Both the position numbers and the translations under genes were made by a program. This document shows positions 25,128 through 37,498 of a stretch of 64,000 nt of DNA, in pieces. Where the stretch lies: assembly GCA_021292105.1 (NCBI GenBank), contig CM037865.1:17949533-18013532 (forward strand), in the 5' to 3' direction. The notes beneath the pieces are model-generated. The model was not told where the DNA came from. It worked only from the letters and a program-made list of their open reading frames with translations, and did not search any database. This stretch comes from Anadara kagoshimensis (taxonomy: Eukaryota > Mollusca > Bivalvia > Arcoida > Arcidae). Within the stretch, counting starts at the first letter, position 1. Each line of letters opens with the position of its first letter.

Positions 25128-25402
25128 GTTGAGTTGAGTAATGGTGTTTAATGGTGTGTGCGCTGATGGCATTATACAGCAGGGTTCTTTTGCATGCCAA
25201 GCCCACCGTGACACGGGACCTCGTTTATTTTAAGTTTCCATCCGAAAGAACCGTGGCTTTCATTTCGTAATGCCGAGTGCTTGGCGAAAGAACAGTCACT
25301 ACCCACCTTCAAGTCTTGGGTCAGACCCGGACGGGGATCAAACCTACGACCTCCCACTTACGGAGCGAGCACTCTACCAATTGAGCTACCGCAGTGGTGG
25401 CA
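25128..25402 (-). mobile_element. tRNA-derived SINE, best-preserved head
   Basis: Minus strand: GCGGTAGCTCAATTGGTAGA (A box), GGTTTGATCCCC (B box), GTTCTTTCGCCAAGCACTCG core, ACGAGGTCCCGTGTCACGG, and a tail ending in the ACACCATTACTCAACTC block. The RNA polymerase III promoter looks close to intact. Confidence 0.85.
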
Positions 25403-25879
25403 TAAGTATAGTTTGGCTTAGTAAATAGCTATAAAACCAATGTTGCTAAGTTAGCATTCAATTGGCATACTTTCAAAATGTACAAGAAGGCAATGTAAAC
25501 GCTCAAAAGCCTTGCCTGAACAAGTTTGCTGATGTTTTATTCATGCTGAACGTTATGTCTAATTTATTGCTCTAATGATGAAACAATTATTTTGCTGTTT
25601 TGTACCTGCATGCATTTTACCATTGAACTGTCTAGAAATGGCGTTTACAGTGCTATAACTTCCATTGCCGTGCAAAACAAACTGAATAATGCGCGTTTAA
25701 AACTTTAAAACACTATCGTGTACGACATGCATTTCCAATCGCTGAAACAGCCGTCACGCGTATAGCCGCAAGAAAGAGATAGGTGACGTCACATTAGCAA
25801 TGACATTTATACTCCTATAACTGCAATCTTGTCTTAAACAAAGTTTAAAACATTAAAGCATCACAAATGTAAATATATA

Positions 25880-26310
25880 TGGTTAGAAGGTCATTCAAAT
25901 ACCTCTGTTATAAATGTGACTGCTTGATTTATTATGTAACAAGTGTTTTATGGGGTTCAAATCAAAGTGTTTGTAGAGATCTGACACAATTGTTCTGCTG
26001 AAAATGTCACTTTTACGGACTAGACTGCTTATTAGCTGGCCATTCAAACCCCTTTTTCTAATTAATTGGGTATGGTTTATATAAGTAATGCATTATGAGG
26101 TTCAAATCAGTTTTTGTGAACATCTAAATGTTTATTGTCTTGCTGAATTCATGTATCACTTTTACCAATCTGTGGTTAGAAGGTCATTCAAGTTCCCTTG
26201 CAACTAACTAATAGAATTTGATCTGATCTTTTTGAAAATAGCTACTAGTTTTACAATGCGAGGCGCAGCGTGAGGCATAAATCAAAGCATTGGCAGAGAT
26301 CTTTGGCGAC
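25880..26310. repeat. Degenerate tandem repeat, ~140-170 bp, three units
   Basis: Recurring GGTTAGAAGGTCATTCAA, ATGxGGTTCAAATCA, GTAGAGATCTG and TTGTTCTGCTGAAAATGTCA-type blocks. Confidence 0.55.
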
Positions 26311-26799
26311 AAACAAAGTCTAATTATCACAAATTGTCAAAGGTACTGCACATGTTAAATTTACATAACTGTCCGTCGCCATGGTGACCAGAGATATTGT
26401 TTTCAGTTTAGCCGTGTCAATATTGATTCTGAAGGAATGTCGATACCTTTCTTGTATCATGTCATAATGAAATAATTATTAGACATGGAAATCATTCCAC
26501 TGTTGATCCGTGTAATTACTGGCTGTAAAAATCCTCAGGGAAATCATATTTTATTTATCTTGTATACAAAGCAATAAAAAGACAATTAGTAACCGAGTGA
26601 TTTGCGGGGTACTTTGAGGGATAAAATAAATCGCATTTGGGATGGGTCTTCGAAATACAACATGTACATTCATGTAAGGATGTTTAGGGCCAAGTTAAGT
26701 ATAATATTATAAAATGGAGATCCAAGATTGATTCCCTGATTGAATGGGATTTTAACCCCACCAGTCAGTCAATAATATTTCCCTTATATCGTGACGTTA

Positions 26800-27070
26800 C
26801 CAGCTATAGGTGAAGTGACAGTAATGTTGGCTTTTGCCGTGCGCAGAATGTGTTCTCTAATGTGCAACGCCTGTCTGAACACGGGACATGTTTTTTTTAT
26901 CCCGGGTTATGTTTCTAAATGCCGAGTGCTTGGCGAAAGAACATGCACGACCTATTTCCATGTCTTGTTCAGACCCGGTAGGGGATTAAACCCCGAACTC
27001 CTATATACACGAACGAAACGAGCATTCTTCTAATTTGCAACCTACATGCAGCTACCGCAAGAGGTGAAGA
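26800..27070 (-). mobile_element. tRNA-derived SINE
   Basis: Minus strand: GCGGTAGCTGCATG head, GGGGTTTAATCCCC B-box remnant, GTTCTTTCGCCAAGCACTCG core and CATAACCCGGG toward the 3' part. Confidence 0.65.
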
Positions 27071-27151
27071 GCCTAATACACTGAAGAAGCTTTTTGGACC
27101 GGACCTAATATTGTATACGCAAAAAACGACAGGAAAGTGTGTTTGTACATG

Positions 27152-27342
27152 TACAGTAAAACCTCGATTCATCGCCACCATTTGTTCAGTCAAATTTTGG
27201 CGTTATGAAGGGGGTTGACGATAAATTACGCGAGGCGGCTAAATAATAACATAAACAAAATGGATTTTGGGACTTCAAAATAGTGTTGCGATAAGCAAGG
27301 TGGCAAAGTTATCGAGGGACATTATAAAGAGGTTTTACCGTA
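27152..27342. mobile_element. Inverted-repeat MITE with AAAACCTC ends
   Basis: Begins TACAGTAAAACCTC and ends GAGGTTTTACCGTA. Inner blocks GATTCATCGCCACC and GATAAGCAAGGTGGC are also partly inverted. Tc1/pogo-like ends. Confidence 0.65.
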
Positions 27343-28344
27343 TGTTGTGTTCAGAATATACTCATATATGTACATTGGCGAATGTTTTGTTTGTCCCATA
27401 TATGGTATATTTATTGATTTCGAAAAAAATAGAAATTTTTTAGATATTATGTAACTGGCATTGACTTTTTAAATTATTTTTTTAACACAGTCTGTCGTTA
27501 TACGACCAAATAACAACAGTAACCAACAAACCCTCCCTCACACTTTTACCATCGATCTGCAATTTATTAAATCCTGTGTAGTCTTTACAAAAATGCAGTT
27601 CCTAAACATTAATTAAATGATACATCACTTATACAGCAAAGTAATAGAAAGTGTAAATAGATATATAAATAAAAATATGTCATGTTAAGCTGATCAAATA
27701 AAATCTGTCACTTCAATCAGGGTAGTCAAGTTGATCAAACACCAATAAACACATAATGTCTATATAAATCCTGTGAAACCTAATAAACTAACCTAACATT
27801 TAATATTTACCTAAAATTTAATTTTACTACTACGCATACAGACACTGTTTTCAATAAGATATAGGTTCTGAATGGGAGGATTTTATATCATGTACTATAT
27901 ATTATCAATAATACCTTGGAATCAATTATTTTCGAGGTGTCAATGTGTCCATGGTGTTTTGCAAAATACCATTTCGTTTGAGGTGAGTTTAAAGTATATA
28001 TTATTTCGTAAATATGTAAATTCGTGGGATAGGTATTCCACGAAGACTAAGAAAAAACGGGATGTCTCGGAAATTAATGATTTCGGAGCATATGTTAGTT
28101 TGGTAATCTAATATTTTCAAAGGTTTATTATAAAATAAGAAATACTTAAAAACTAAGATATCAGTAGGCAATAATTGTTTTTTTTTGTCAGAAATATACA
28201 TTTGTCTAAATTTTCTGCCAGTAAAAATTTGAAATTCCTCTTAAACTAAGGTATACTCCATCATTTAAAGTATCCCTTAGCTTAATTTGGTAAAATGTAT
28301 TTTAGTCCTTTGGATATTTTTCAAACCCTTGAACAAATTGGTTT
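27343..28344. other. No gene seen
   Basis: AT-rich; two overlapping frames on opposite strands near 27872-28201 have no other support. Confidence 0.3.
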
Positions 28345-28435
28345 TAATATGTTGGTCCAAGCACACGGCTGATGAGAAATTGTATTCCGAAACGACCGTC
28401 TAGTGCTTTTTAATTAACAACGGTATAATAAGTAA
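28345..28435 (+). repeat. Family D dispersed repeat
   Basis: GGTCCAAGCACACGGCTGAT, GAGAAATTGTATTCCGAAAC, GACCGTCTAGTGC. Confidence 0.65.
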
Positions 28436-29329
28436 TTACGCATTACAAGGTTAAATGTGATGGTGTAAACATGCCTTTTATTGACCATGTATCTTGTTTT
28501 GGCTATAGATATTGTTCTGTAATTGGGGCCCTCATTAAAACAGTGCATGCATCTACATTTTTGGGATTGGCTAAGGTTTGAGTGAAAGCAGTTTTAATAG
28601 CAAAATGCTTGAATTCAAACAGAATAACACATATAAATAAATTTTCAAGATAAACATGAGCACAGATTGATCATGAAAAGAATCCCTAACAAACCCTACA
28701 TAAAAATTTTAATTAAACTTGTTAAAATTATAAATAATTGATTTTTCCATTATTATAAAACACATCATCATAATAGGAACTATCATTAAAATACCTAAGC
28801 CTTTACTTCTATATAGCGGGTCTTTGTTTGACAGCGATTTTATTAGACATTTCACTTTACAAATTATCTATTTAAGTATAAACTAAGCTGTTTAGTCTTC
28901 AGGATATACAAAGTTGAGTTATGAGGTATGTTTGTGTAAGTAGTTTAACGTGATTTTTTTCTACTTTATTTTTCAAAAAGTGATTTATTGTATTTTTAGT
29001 TATGTGGTTCTATGAAGGAGCTCAATAATGTCTTGTACTTTTGTCAATGAAATTTTGAAATGTCTTTACAAATCTATCAGAAATAAGTAAGTGGCAAAAG
29101 AGAAATCTTTGCAATCGAAATGCTTTTACTGAAATACTTCTTTGCATCTCAGAATACCAGGAGATATATAGGGGGTTATTGTTCAGGTATCTATATATAT
29201 ATGGGTTTGCACCGGCTATCTATGGGATAGCAGGGAGGAAACCCATAGATAGCTAATTTAACTAGAATACCTGCAGATATCGAGAGATATGGTCAAGCAG
29301 CCAGCTATATATCCTAGGGTTTGCTGATT
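28436..29329. other. No gene seen
   Basis: AT-rich. A small local inverted pair occurs at ~29200-29260 (GGGTTTGCACCGGCTATCTA against ATAGATAGC). Confidence 0.3.
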
Positions 29330-29482
29330 TCGCATTAATTGGCGTGACATACAGCTGCTATCTATCTCTCCACAACTTTTCGGCCTATACACATCTTGGC
29401 CAGTAGGTAGCGCAGTTTCGTCTCCATTTTGTTAGCTTGGTGATGACTGAACCTTAATTTCCGACAGTCCTGTATACTGTAT
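29330..29482. mobile_element. Family A MITE, right part
   Basis: TTTTGTTAGCTTGGTGATGA … TTTCCGACAGTCCTGTATAC. No clear left terminus. Confidence 0.45.
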
Positions 29483-29749
29483 TGCAGTATTTATTCACAG
29501 TTATGAGTCTCATTTTTCATAAATATCGATTAAATTGGATATGATCTTTTAACTTAATCACAGCATGTCAAAATTCTAACTCTTTTCATATCTTTTGATC
29601 GAGTTAATTTTTTCAAAAGTACCAAGTGGAACACCATTTCATAGATAATTAGATTATAACTATCGCCACGGTTTTAAAGTCATACACGATGCATTGATAA
29701 ATGACTATAAATCAAAATTCGACAAATTTAATATTTTTATATTTTAGTA

Positions 29750-30015
29750 AGAAAAAACGGCCATAATAACTATATACATGTATTATGAATTACCCGGCCT
29801 TTTTGAGACCCAATCGTTATTGATAAAATATTCAGCAGATTTCCCAATTTCCCGTTTGTGAGCCCTAACCAATAAAATCGTTATTGACAAAAATAAGCAA
29901 CTTTAAGATTTTTGTATATTTAAAATTTTGAAAAATGGTCATTAATCAAACTACTTTCATATTTTATCAATTTTCCTTTTCTGAGCCCCAATCAGTAAAA
30001 TCGTTATTGACAGAT
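29750..30015. repeat. Short dispersed-tandem repeat
   Basis: The phrase TGAGCCC(T)AA(C/T)CA(A/G)TAAAATC plus GTTATTGAC occurs at ~29795, ~29860 and ~29983. Confidence 0.6.
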
Positions 30016-30125
30016 AGAATATTACAAAATCCGTTAACAGTCATTAATAATGATCAGACTAAAGTTGATGTCAAAATCTCTACACTTTCTCTACTGATAA
30101 AACAGCTAGGAGAGATATCTAGACG

Positions 30126-30660
30126 TAAAACGTTACCGTCTGAGAAAAATAATAACATTTTATCAACTAAAAAACTATGAAGTGCATTGTTTAAATAATG
30201 TATTGTAATCTACAACCAGAGTGGTGTTTTCACAACAAAAGTTAATGTCGTGTGCATTAAATGTTTGGAGGTTGAAAGTGAATACATTACTATCTTAGAA
30301 AAATAGTAACTTTCTTTCAACTCTAAGAAAAACTTTGAAACGCATTGTTTAAATTGCATATTGTAATCTACAACCGGTATGCTATTTTTATCTTGGAATT
30401 TAAAACAAAATGCGGATGATACCGGTAAGAGTTAATACATTGCCGTCTAATGAGAAAAATAGCAAGGTTGCTTTTTTCAACTGCAAGAAAAAACAACGTT
30501 GAAGTGCATTGTTTAAATATAATAATTTTCAACCGATGTGGTGTTTCACGCAACAAAAATGAATATAATGTGTATTGATACCACGTTACAAAACTGGAAA
30601 TACCACCATGTTTTATATTTATATTATTAGAATTAAACAATATACGTTATAATGTTTGAA
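30126..30660. repeat. Tandem repeat, ~150-160 bp, three units
   Basis: GTTACCGTCTGAGAAAAATA-type block recurs at ~30132, ~30284 and ~30437, and AGTGCATTGTTTAAATA plus ATCTACAACC at ~30179, ~30338 and ~30498. Confidence 0.75.
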
Positions 30661-30898
30661 GGATAAAGAGTTAATACTGTGTTTTAAATTGGAAATGCCA
30701 TTTCAGAGTCGCTACGATTTTATGTGTTTTCCATTGTTTAATGCAGGCCTTCTACATTCTAAATGATTAACATACATCATTAACTTTCAGGAACAGTGAT
30801 TTATAACTGCCATGTTATCGTAAAAGATGATAAATTAGTTCTTTTATTTAATAACATATTAAAAACTTCATTTTCTTCTGTTATTTAGAGAAAGGGAT

Positions 30899-33798
30899 AT
30901 GCCAAAGAGGGACATAAAGTTAAAGCGTTTGAATTATGGGAAAAAGCTTTTTTTCAATAATGATGAACAAATGGATGATAAGCGAAAGAAAGCACAGAAA
31001 AATAAGGTAAATTCAGAACTTCCGGCTTTAACTCCTAAAATTCCAAAAGATACCTCCAATATAACGCATAACGGAATGATAGACAAAAATGATTTACCGC
31101 CAATACAACGACATAACACTGAACGGACTCAGATTATTGAAACTTTTAGGGAACAGAAAAAATGGAGAATATGTGAAGAGTGTAGCAATATCGCTAAATA
31201 TACAAACAATTCTTTCATTAAGAAACAATTGAAGAAACGGAAGAACATTGGGGATGTTACGTTAGAGGATAGATGTGTTATCTGTGACAAGAACGAGGCT
31301 TCAATAACGGAAGTCAATCACAATCAAGACAACGCTTTGTTGTCACTTCTGTATCCAAGAGACTTTTATGATCAGTATTCACGAGAAGAGAAAACCGGTG
31401 AAAGTTTTCTTAACAGAACAAGAGAAAGCCTACTTAATAGAACAGACGAATCTCTGTTTCCCAGAACTAAAACTGGCACCAATACTCAAATAACGCAATT
31501 AGCTCCTGTGAAACAACCATCGCTACCGTCAAAAGTTCAAAACATTCCGGATATTCCTGCAAAACCTACTTTCGTAAATGGTAACAGCACATTAAATGTT
31601 CACAACAATAATAATAATGTGCTAGAAAATAGGAATTATCCAACACAGAAGAAAGAGTTCCATCAAAGTTGTGGAAAAAGCAATCACAATGACTACCACA
31701 GTACGCCATCTATATCCCGGATCTCTAGTGACGAGTTTGCAGCATTGTACAGACGACAGGGATTCCGAGGATGGAAGCTACAAAAGGACAAGCTACTTTA
31801 TCCACCAGAGGCAGAACTTACTTTCCATCAAGGTATTGGCTATAATTTTAACGAACATGTTGTAACGGCTTCTTCAGTCAAACGTGATACCTTAAGCTTC
31901 TTTACCTCAAATGATATCAAAGTAACCGACAAGATGAATATCTGCAAGCAAACTGCAAATTGTAAGCTTGTTTGTTTAAATTATAACGATGTATTTGTTA
32001 GGGGTCTGGTCTATTCAGTTTTCATTGTGACCGACACGATGAATATGTCCAAACAAACCAGAGTTTATAATTGTTTTTGTTTAAATAATTTTAAGTTATG
32101 TATTTGTCCATTCAGATTTAAAAGTGACTGACTAAATGAATATCGGAGATGGTAAGCTATTTGGTGTACATTATCATCTTTAGTTATGGTTTTCGTAAGT
32201 GGGTGCTTGTATGGGTTCGAACCCCTACATGTTCTGACTCAAGACTTGAAAGTGGGAAGTGATTGTTTTTTCTCCAAGCACTCGGCATTGCAAAATGAAA
32301 TGCACGGTTCTTTCGAGTGGGAAGTTAAAATAACGAGGTCCCGTATCACGGCTTGCGTGTCATGATAAAGAACCCTGCTGTATAATGCCATCAGCGCTAC
32401 ACTCAAGAAAAATTTCTGCACCTTCGTCTATAGATGGCGACGTCTCAATATAAGTGAAATATTCTTGACTGGGACGTTAAACACCATTACTCAACTATGA
32501 CTTTTGTCGGAGCCTTTTTTAATAATAATATTTATCTAGTTTGTTTTGGCGGGTTTCGTTTGGTTGTCTTGACTGTTTTAAGTGTACATGCAGCTATCAT
32601 TCATCATCAGTATGACGGTAACATATATAAACAATGTTAATAAATAATGTCGTGTACTTGAACACAATCCATATACAGTACAGAAATGTCGAATTTTTAA
32701 CTCTTAAGCTAATGAAAACGAGTCAAAGAGTGTTTGCTAAGAACCGGTAAACTGCAGAAAGATAAAAACCATCTGGCTAGATATAGCTAACAAAGAGCCG
32801 AGATGAGAGCTGACGATCTAACACTAATTCGTTATTTTACAATTAAGCTTTGGACACGTCTGTATAAATTTTACATTTTGATTTATGTCATTCTACTTCA
32901 TGTCAGTTTCATCATTATGAAGTACGAATGGTGAGGTTTTTATTGCCTTATCAAACACAATCCTGTAGTTGGCTGATAATCTCTGGAACGAACACATTTT
33001 GGATTTTTACACCAATAAATAACTAAAGTTTTAAATATCACATTTGTCATTTGTTCTGTTAACTATATGGATAGATTTATTGATGCCTTAATCATTTTAT
33101 TCAAAATGCATGTGGTTCTCTGTTATACATATGAAAATTGATTCTATACTGAACCTGGTTTATTATTCCACATTGACACAAACTCATATGGCAATAATAC
33201 AGAAAATGTGATATTAACATGGCAGATAATTAATAAGTAGAATTAATTATTTAAGTCCAATCTACCTTTCCATGAAAACAAAAAGCAATGGCAAAGTTTC
33301 TTAGTAAGAGATCCAGAGCTAACACTGAGCACCTTTATTCACATACCGCGTGTGAGTCAAGTACAAAACTATTTTGGAAGACACTGCTGGTGTTCCTTTT
33401 ATGTCGGACTAAAACAAAATGATAGTTATCCATGATGTTGTTCATGTTGCAAGATCGTATCTTCCTGTCTCTATATGAATCTTCCTGTCTCTATACGAAT
33501 ATGTCCACTTCTTAATTTTGTCAAATAACTAACATTAAAATTCACAATTGAATTAAAAGTAATGTGTAATACCGTATGTATAAAGTTAGATGTTTGTTTT
33601 TCAGGATTTCCAGGTACAAATACATCATACACGGTCAACAGTTTGGGACTCCATTTTGATATTCCAGAACCTCGTAACACTGGCCGTACAACAATGCGAC
33701 AAATACGACCGAACAATAGCACTAAACCAAAGACAATCTTACCACCAATCAAAACAGCGCAATCATGGTCAGGATATTCTGGACGACTGACAATGTAA
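30899..33798 (+). CDS. Uncharacterised two-exon protein with paired CxxC motifs and an 8-residue repeat
   Basis: Exon 30899-31832 ends in phase 1 at a donor (CAAG|GTATTG). The exon at 33605-33798 starts after TTTGTTTTTCAG with two bases that complete a Gly codon, and ends in TAA. Joined length is 375 residues. The first exon follows an acceptor at 30888, so 5' sequence may be missing; ATG 30899 is the first Met after it. Visible features: Lys-rich N-terminus (1-35); CEEC at 92-95 and CVIC at 126-129, a possible zinc site; three tandem 8-residue repeats (ESFLNRTR, ESLLNRTD, ESLFPRTK) at 168-191; an Asn run ~236-240; and a Pro/Thr-rich C-terminus ending SGYSGRLTM. No family recognised. Reading through the donor gives a Cys-rich extension to 32131 that lies in tandemly duplicated DNA and is judged intronic. 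The exon join is supported only by phase and splice consensus. Confidence 0.6.
31920..32150. repeat. ~110-bp tandem repeat inside the intron of the 30899 gene
   Basis: GTAACCGACAAGATGAATAT, GTGACCGACACGATGAATAT and GTGACTGACTAAATGAATAT are successive unit starts. It accounts for the Cys-rich read-through frame. Confidence 0.65.
32185..32500 (+). mobile_element. tRNA-derived SINE, near full length
   Basis: GGGTTCGAACCCC B box, CCAAGCACTCGGCATT core, ACGAGGTCCCGTATCACGG, and a complete tail (ATATAAGTGAAATATTCTTG, ACTGGGACGTTAAACACCAT). It lies in the intron of the 30899 gene. Confidence 0.8.
32674..32864. mobile_element. Family A MITE
   Basis: TATACAGTACAGAAATGTCG at the left; AATTAAGCTTTGGACACGTC then TGTATA at the right. 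Confidence 0.65.
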
Positions 33799-35084
33799 AC
33801 CTCAATGATCATGCAATATTTCTTTTCTGTGTTGATGAAGTATTTTCTGCTATTTGCAATCATAGTATTACTATTTTTGCAATAAGGATACAACAGGTTA
33901 TAAGAGACCTTTTGACAAAGTAAATTTTTATTTTATCACAAATGATATTCCCTGAAAAAAGAAAACTTGTTTGCTTTTTGGAGCGAACTGGCTGATGTAC
34001 GACATTTTCAGTTTACAATGACGACCAACAAGAAGAGCAACTGTGCATGTTGATACCTCGATCCTGTATAACAATTATTAGAACAGAATAAATATGGTTT
34101 TGTCCATTCAACTCACATCATTTCATATGTGGTCTATGCAATAGTTTTGCACATTACTGGCAGCTTTCTCTTCAAACCCGTACAAATTTGGTCATTCTTT
34201 TCATCACTATACACCCAGAATGTGGACGCAATCAAACCTTACCAGTGTACAGCCATAAAACCCACTACATGTAGTATGTGAAGTTTATTATGCAGAACCA
34301 GTCCCATATTCCTGGTTTAAAACATTCACAATTGTTATCGTAAGATCGGATCTTTATATTGTTACTATGCAATTCACAAACATTGTTCCTTGTGGCATAC
34401 ATAATGTTGATATTGTACAACACAAGTGACGTAATCCGTAATCAAATAATAAAGTGGTATTACTAATTATAAACTGGTGTTATCGTTACCAATTATATAG
34501 TGTTATTACAAATTATAAAGTGACGTTGCCAATTTTAATGCAAATATAAGAAGGACTACCATATGGCCCCCCCCACAACAATTTTAGTTTTGACTGATAT
34601 GGATAATCAAGCCATTTTGACAATTTCTGTGAAAAATATTTTTTAATTATCTTTCATAAAATTTATCTAGCGGGGGTTGCATAATGAAGTCCTACCAAAC
34701 TATATATTGTGATATATTGGATTATTTTTAACTGTTTTGGATTTATTAAGGGATGGTCACAACAAAATCACTTTATATGTTAAGTATGTTTTTGGTTATA
34801 CTGTGTTATACTGTTTACAAACCCGAGTTAAGTTTGTTTCGGGGATGACGAGAGTGCAGAATAATGCCTCGCAAAGGTGGTTGACTTTTAATTTGTTTTT
34901 AAAATAATGTGTTCAGGTTATATGGGGAAAGAAAAAAAAAGCATTTCTTATTGATGTTATATTTATATATGTATACACTAAATGTTTAAATTGTTTTACT
35001 GTTAATAAAGTTAGTTATAAAAGATCTTGTTGTTTCTACAGAATTTACCTGCTTATTTCTGTGGCCTGCAATGTGAGTAGCAAA
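33799..35084. other. No gene seen
   Basis: Follows the 30899 gene. AATAAA near 34087 could serve as its poly(A) signal. ~34440-34530 has short repeats of ATTA(T/C)AAA(G/C)TGG plus TGTTA. Confidence 0.35.
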
Positions 35085-35260
35085 GATAAAGCGAAGTTCA
35101 GGCGTTGCTTACCCAGGCTTCCGGAGCACCAAGCCTCACTTCCCTGGTTGAAGTTCGTGTGTTTATCTTTATTTGCCTCTTTTCAAATGTTTTACTTTAT
35201 TTTTTGGGATTATGATTTGGACATAGACCGGTATGTTTGTGTATGATTGATGTACATAAG
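35085..35260 (+). mobile_element. Retroelement 3' end fragment (family L)
   Basis: GTTGCTTACCCAGGCTTCCG, GCCTCACTTCCCTGGTTGAA, GATTATGATTTGGACATAGA, CCGGTATGTTTGTG. Confidence 0.75.
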
Positions 35261-35439
35261 GGTTTTGTGCTAGTGCATTGTTTATAGGAATTCACTTGTG
35301 ACTAGTTCTGGTATATCATTTCATAAAGGTTTTGGTGTCACAGACTATGGTTATGATGCCTCTGTATCTTAAGAATAACCCTGTATATACATGTATTTGA
35401 CGTTGCACAGTTCCATGTTCATTTTATGCTTAATTTTGA

Positions 35440-35545
35440 TTACACACGTGGACGATGCAGCTAGCTAAACAGTGGGTGCTTACTCTTCCGGAGCATCCGG
35501 CCTCACTTCCATGGTGGAAGTTCTAGTGTTTATCTACATGCATTG
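35440..35545 (+). mobile_element. Retroelement 3' end fragment (family L)
   Basis: GATTACACACGTGG…GCTAGCTAAACAG…TTACTCTTCCGGAGCATCCG then CCTCACTTCCATGGTGGAAG. A second copy in the same orientation 180 bp after the first. Confidence 0.7.
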
Positions 35546-35954
35546 CAATAAATATGTCAATGTGTTTGCATTTCTAGAAAAACGTCCGCATTTTTTATAA
35601 GCCATTTTCTAAGAACGGCACAAAACAAATTATATGAACTCAAAAACCAAATATTTCGCTTGACGCATAACATTTGATTTTAAGCACTGTAAATGCATAT
35701 TAATATTGAAAATTGTTTTAGGAAGAATAATTTTGTTTGGCCATTCAGAGTTTGAAATGGCCAATATTGATTAAAAGTAACCGTATCAAAGTACCGCGAT
35801 GGTAACCGGAATCTGACCGTTGTTTATGCAATAAACTTTAGCATAGGTGACATTGGCTGAGTTAGTTGATTTGAGGTTATTTACATTTAATCGCAAGGTT
35901 GTTTTGATTTACAACAAAAACATTTCATGGCAATTATTTCAGATCAATTTGAGT

Positions 35955-36340
35955 TACAGTACAGACCCATCGAAAGTTTAGTTGATGTTAGTGTCCGAGA
36001 TTTGGAGATCTAGTGGCCGAAAAGGTGCTGACAGATAGATAGTATACAGTCCAACCTGCCTTAAAGGGCATCTCTATATAAAGACCACCTGCTTATAAAG
36101 GCCAGTAGAATTGTATCCCAATTGCTCTGTATTCATATTATTTGAACCTGTATATAAAGGCCACTTGTCCATAAATATTAAAGGCCACTTTTACTGGTTC
36201 CCTTGGATGGCCTTTATAGTCAGATTGGACTGTATGTAAAAAAAACTTTCGAGCTATAGCCAACGAGGAACCGAAATGAGCTTCTGATTCTGCTCTAATT
36301 CGTCAGTTTAGCGTTAAACTTTCGGCAGGACTGTACTGTA
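35955..36340. mobile_element. Family A MITE interrupted by another element
   Basis: Outer ends TACAGTACAGACCCATCGAA and ACTTTCGGCAGGACTGTACT. The interior is split at 36045 by a different inverted-repeat element. Confidence 0.75.
36045..36234. mobile_element. Nested inverted-repeat MITE (AGTCCAA ends)
   Basis: TACAGTCCAACCTGCCTTAA at the left and CAGATTGGACTGTA at the right; internal TATAAAGGCCAC motifs in both orientations. TA at both edges. Confidence 0.8.
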
Positions 36341-36737
36341 CTTCTTTGTTAATGTTTGCTACAGTTTAAAATTAATTTGTTGTTTATGAATGTTGGTATA
36401 TCTTATTATGTATAATATTCATTTAAAAATAAAACTGTCGTTTTAAATTTAATTTAAAATTCAAATGATATGGCAATATTTTTATATTCAAAACTAATAT
36501 TTGTAAGAGAATCACCAATAATGAAGTAACAAGGTAAGTTAATTTATGAACCGTGTTATGCAAATTTGAATCACTTTACCGGTTGTCTTAAATCGGGGTA
36601 GAATAATAACACGGACATTCTAGATTTAACAAACACTGAATTCATTCACAAACAACAAATAGGTTCCTATATGTAGTCATACTTTAAGAAAATATTTTGA
36701 CAGTTCATGATTCATGGTTCATATAAAACATGTACAC

Positions 36738-36965
36738 ACTGTACAAACTTGTCAAAAAGTTTAACACTGAGCTAACGAAGAAGATTCAAAGTTCGGTTCC
36801 CGAGTGCCTGAGATATGGAGAGGTTGTTACCGAAAAGCTGCTTAGAGAACAGATAGCAGCTGAACAAAAGCCGTCGCATTATAGTTAACGGGGAACCGAA
36901 CTTAGCTTCCGATTTGGCATCAATTCGTTAGCTAAGTGTTTAACTTTCGACAGGTGTGTACTGTA
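36738..36965. mobile_element. Family A MITE
   Basis: CACTGTACAAACTTGTCAAA left and AACTTTCGACAGGTGTGTAC right; GAGCTAACGAA and TTCGTTAGCTAAG form long inner inverted repeats. Confidence 0.8.
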
Positions 36966-37411
36966 CATGTGTTTTTGTTGACACAAACATACGTTAAATC
37001 TGTTTCTTTCATTGTATACGATATAAAGTTAAAAGGAAGCGGTTTGTTAAATATTTCTTAAATCTATAAATAGAAAATCTATTGATTAAGAACTGTATTG
37101 GGGTAGAGAATTAAGCCAGATTGAACATGAATTTAAAATGAAGTTAACCATAAGACGATGTAGTAGTAGTAACTTCGCTATTATATGTACTTGAGTGGTA
37201 AAATGAGTAGTTATCGACTTCTGTATAAGTATTACTTTTATATGATCAACCATTTTATCGATTTTTCAAAATCACAGATTCCAGTTATTCAATATTTTCG
37301 ATCCGGCAATACGGATACGTATATATAAATAGACATGGAATGAAATGGTGAATGGATTAAAAAGTAAAAGTAATGAAAATGAAACGCCGAGTAAGTACAC
37401 ACGTATATTGA

Positions 37412-37429
37412 GCTCTTTCTCTCTCCCCT

Positions 37430-37496
<67 letters not shown>
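37412..37496. repeat. CT run followed by CA run
   Basis: About 40 bp of CT-rich sequence then about 45 bp of CA dinucleotide. It creates spurious long frames on both strands. Confidence 0.95.

Positions 37497-37498
<2 letters not shown>

Noticed and set aside
25340..25402. tRNA gene
   Set aside because: A and B boxes are present but no cloverleaf or 3' acceptor stem follows; this is the head of a SINE, as at the other tRNA-like sites.
29935..30180. 81-codon frame as an upstream exon of the 30899 gene
   Set aside because: It overlaps two tandem repeats, has no usable donor before its stop and no family match.
31833..32131. Read-through extension of the first exon of the 30899 gene
   Set aside because: It lies in a ~110-bp tandem duplication and begins exactly at a good donor whose phase fits the exon at 33605.
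33471..33893. 140-codon minus-strand frame
   Set aside because: It is antisense to the plus-strand exon at 33605-33798, which has a good acceptor, a phase match to the upstream exon and a stop; the minus frame has no recognisable content.
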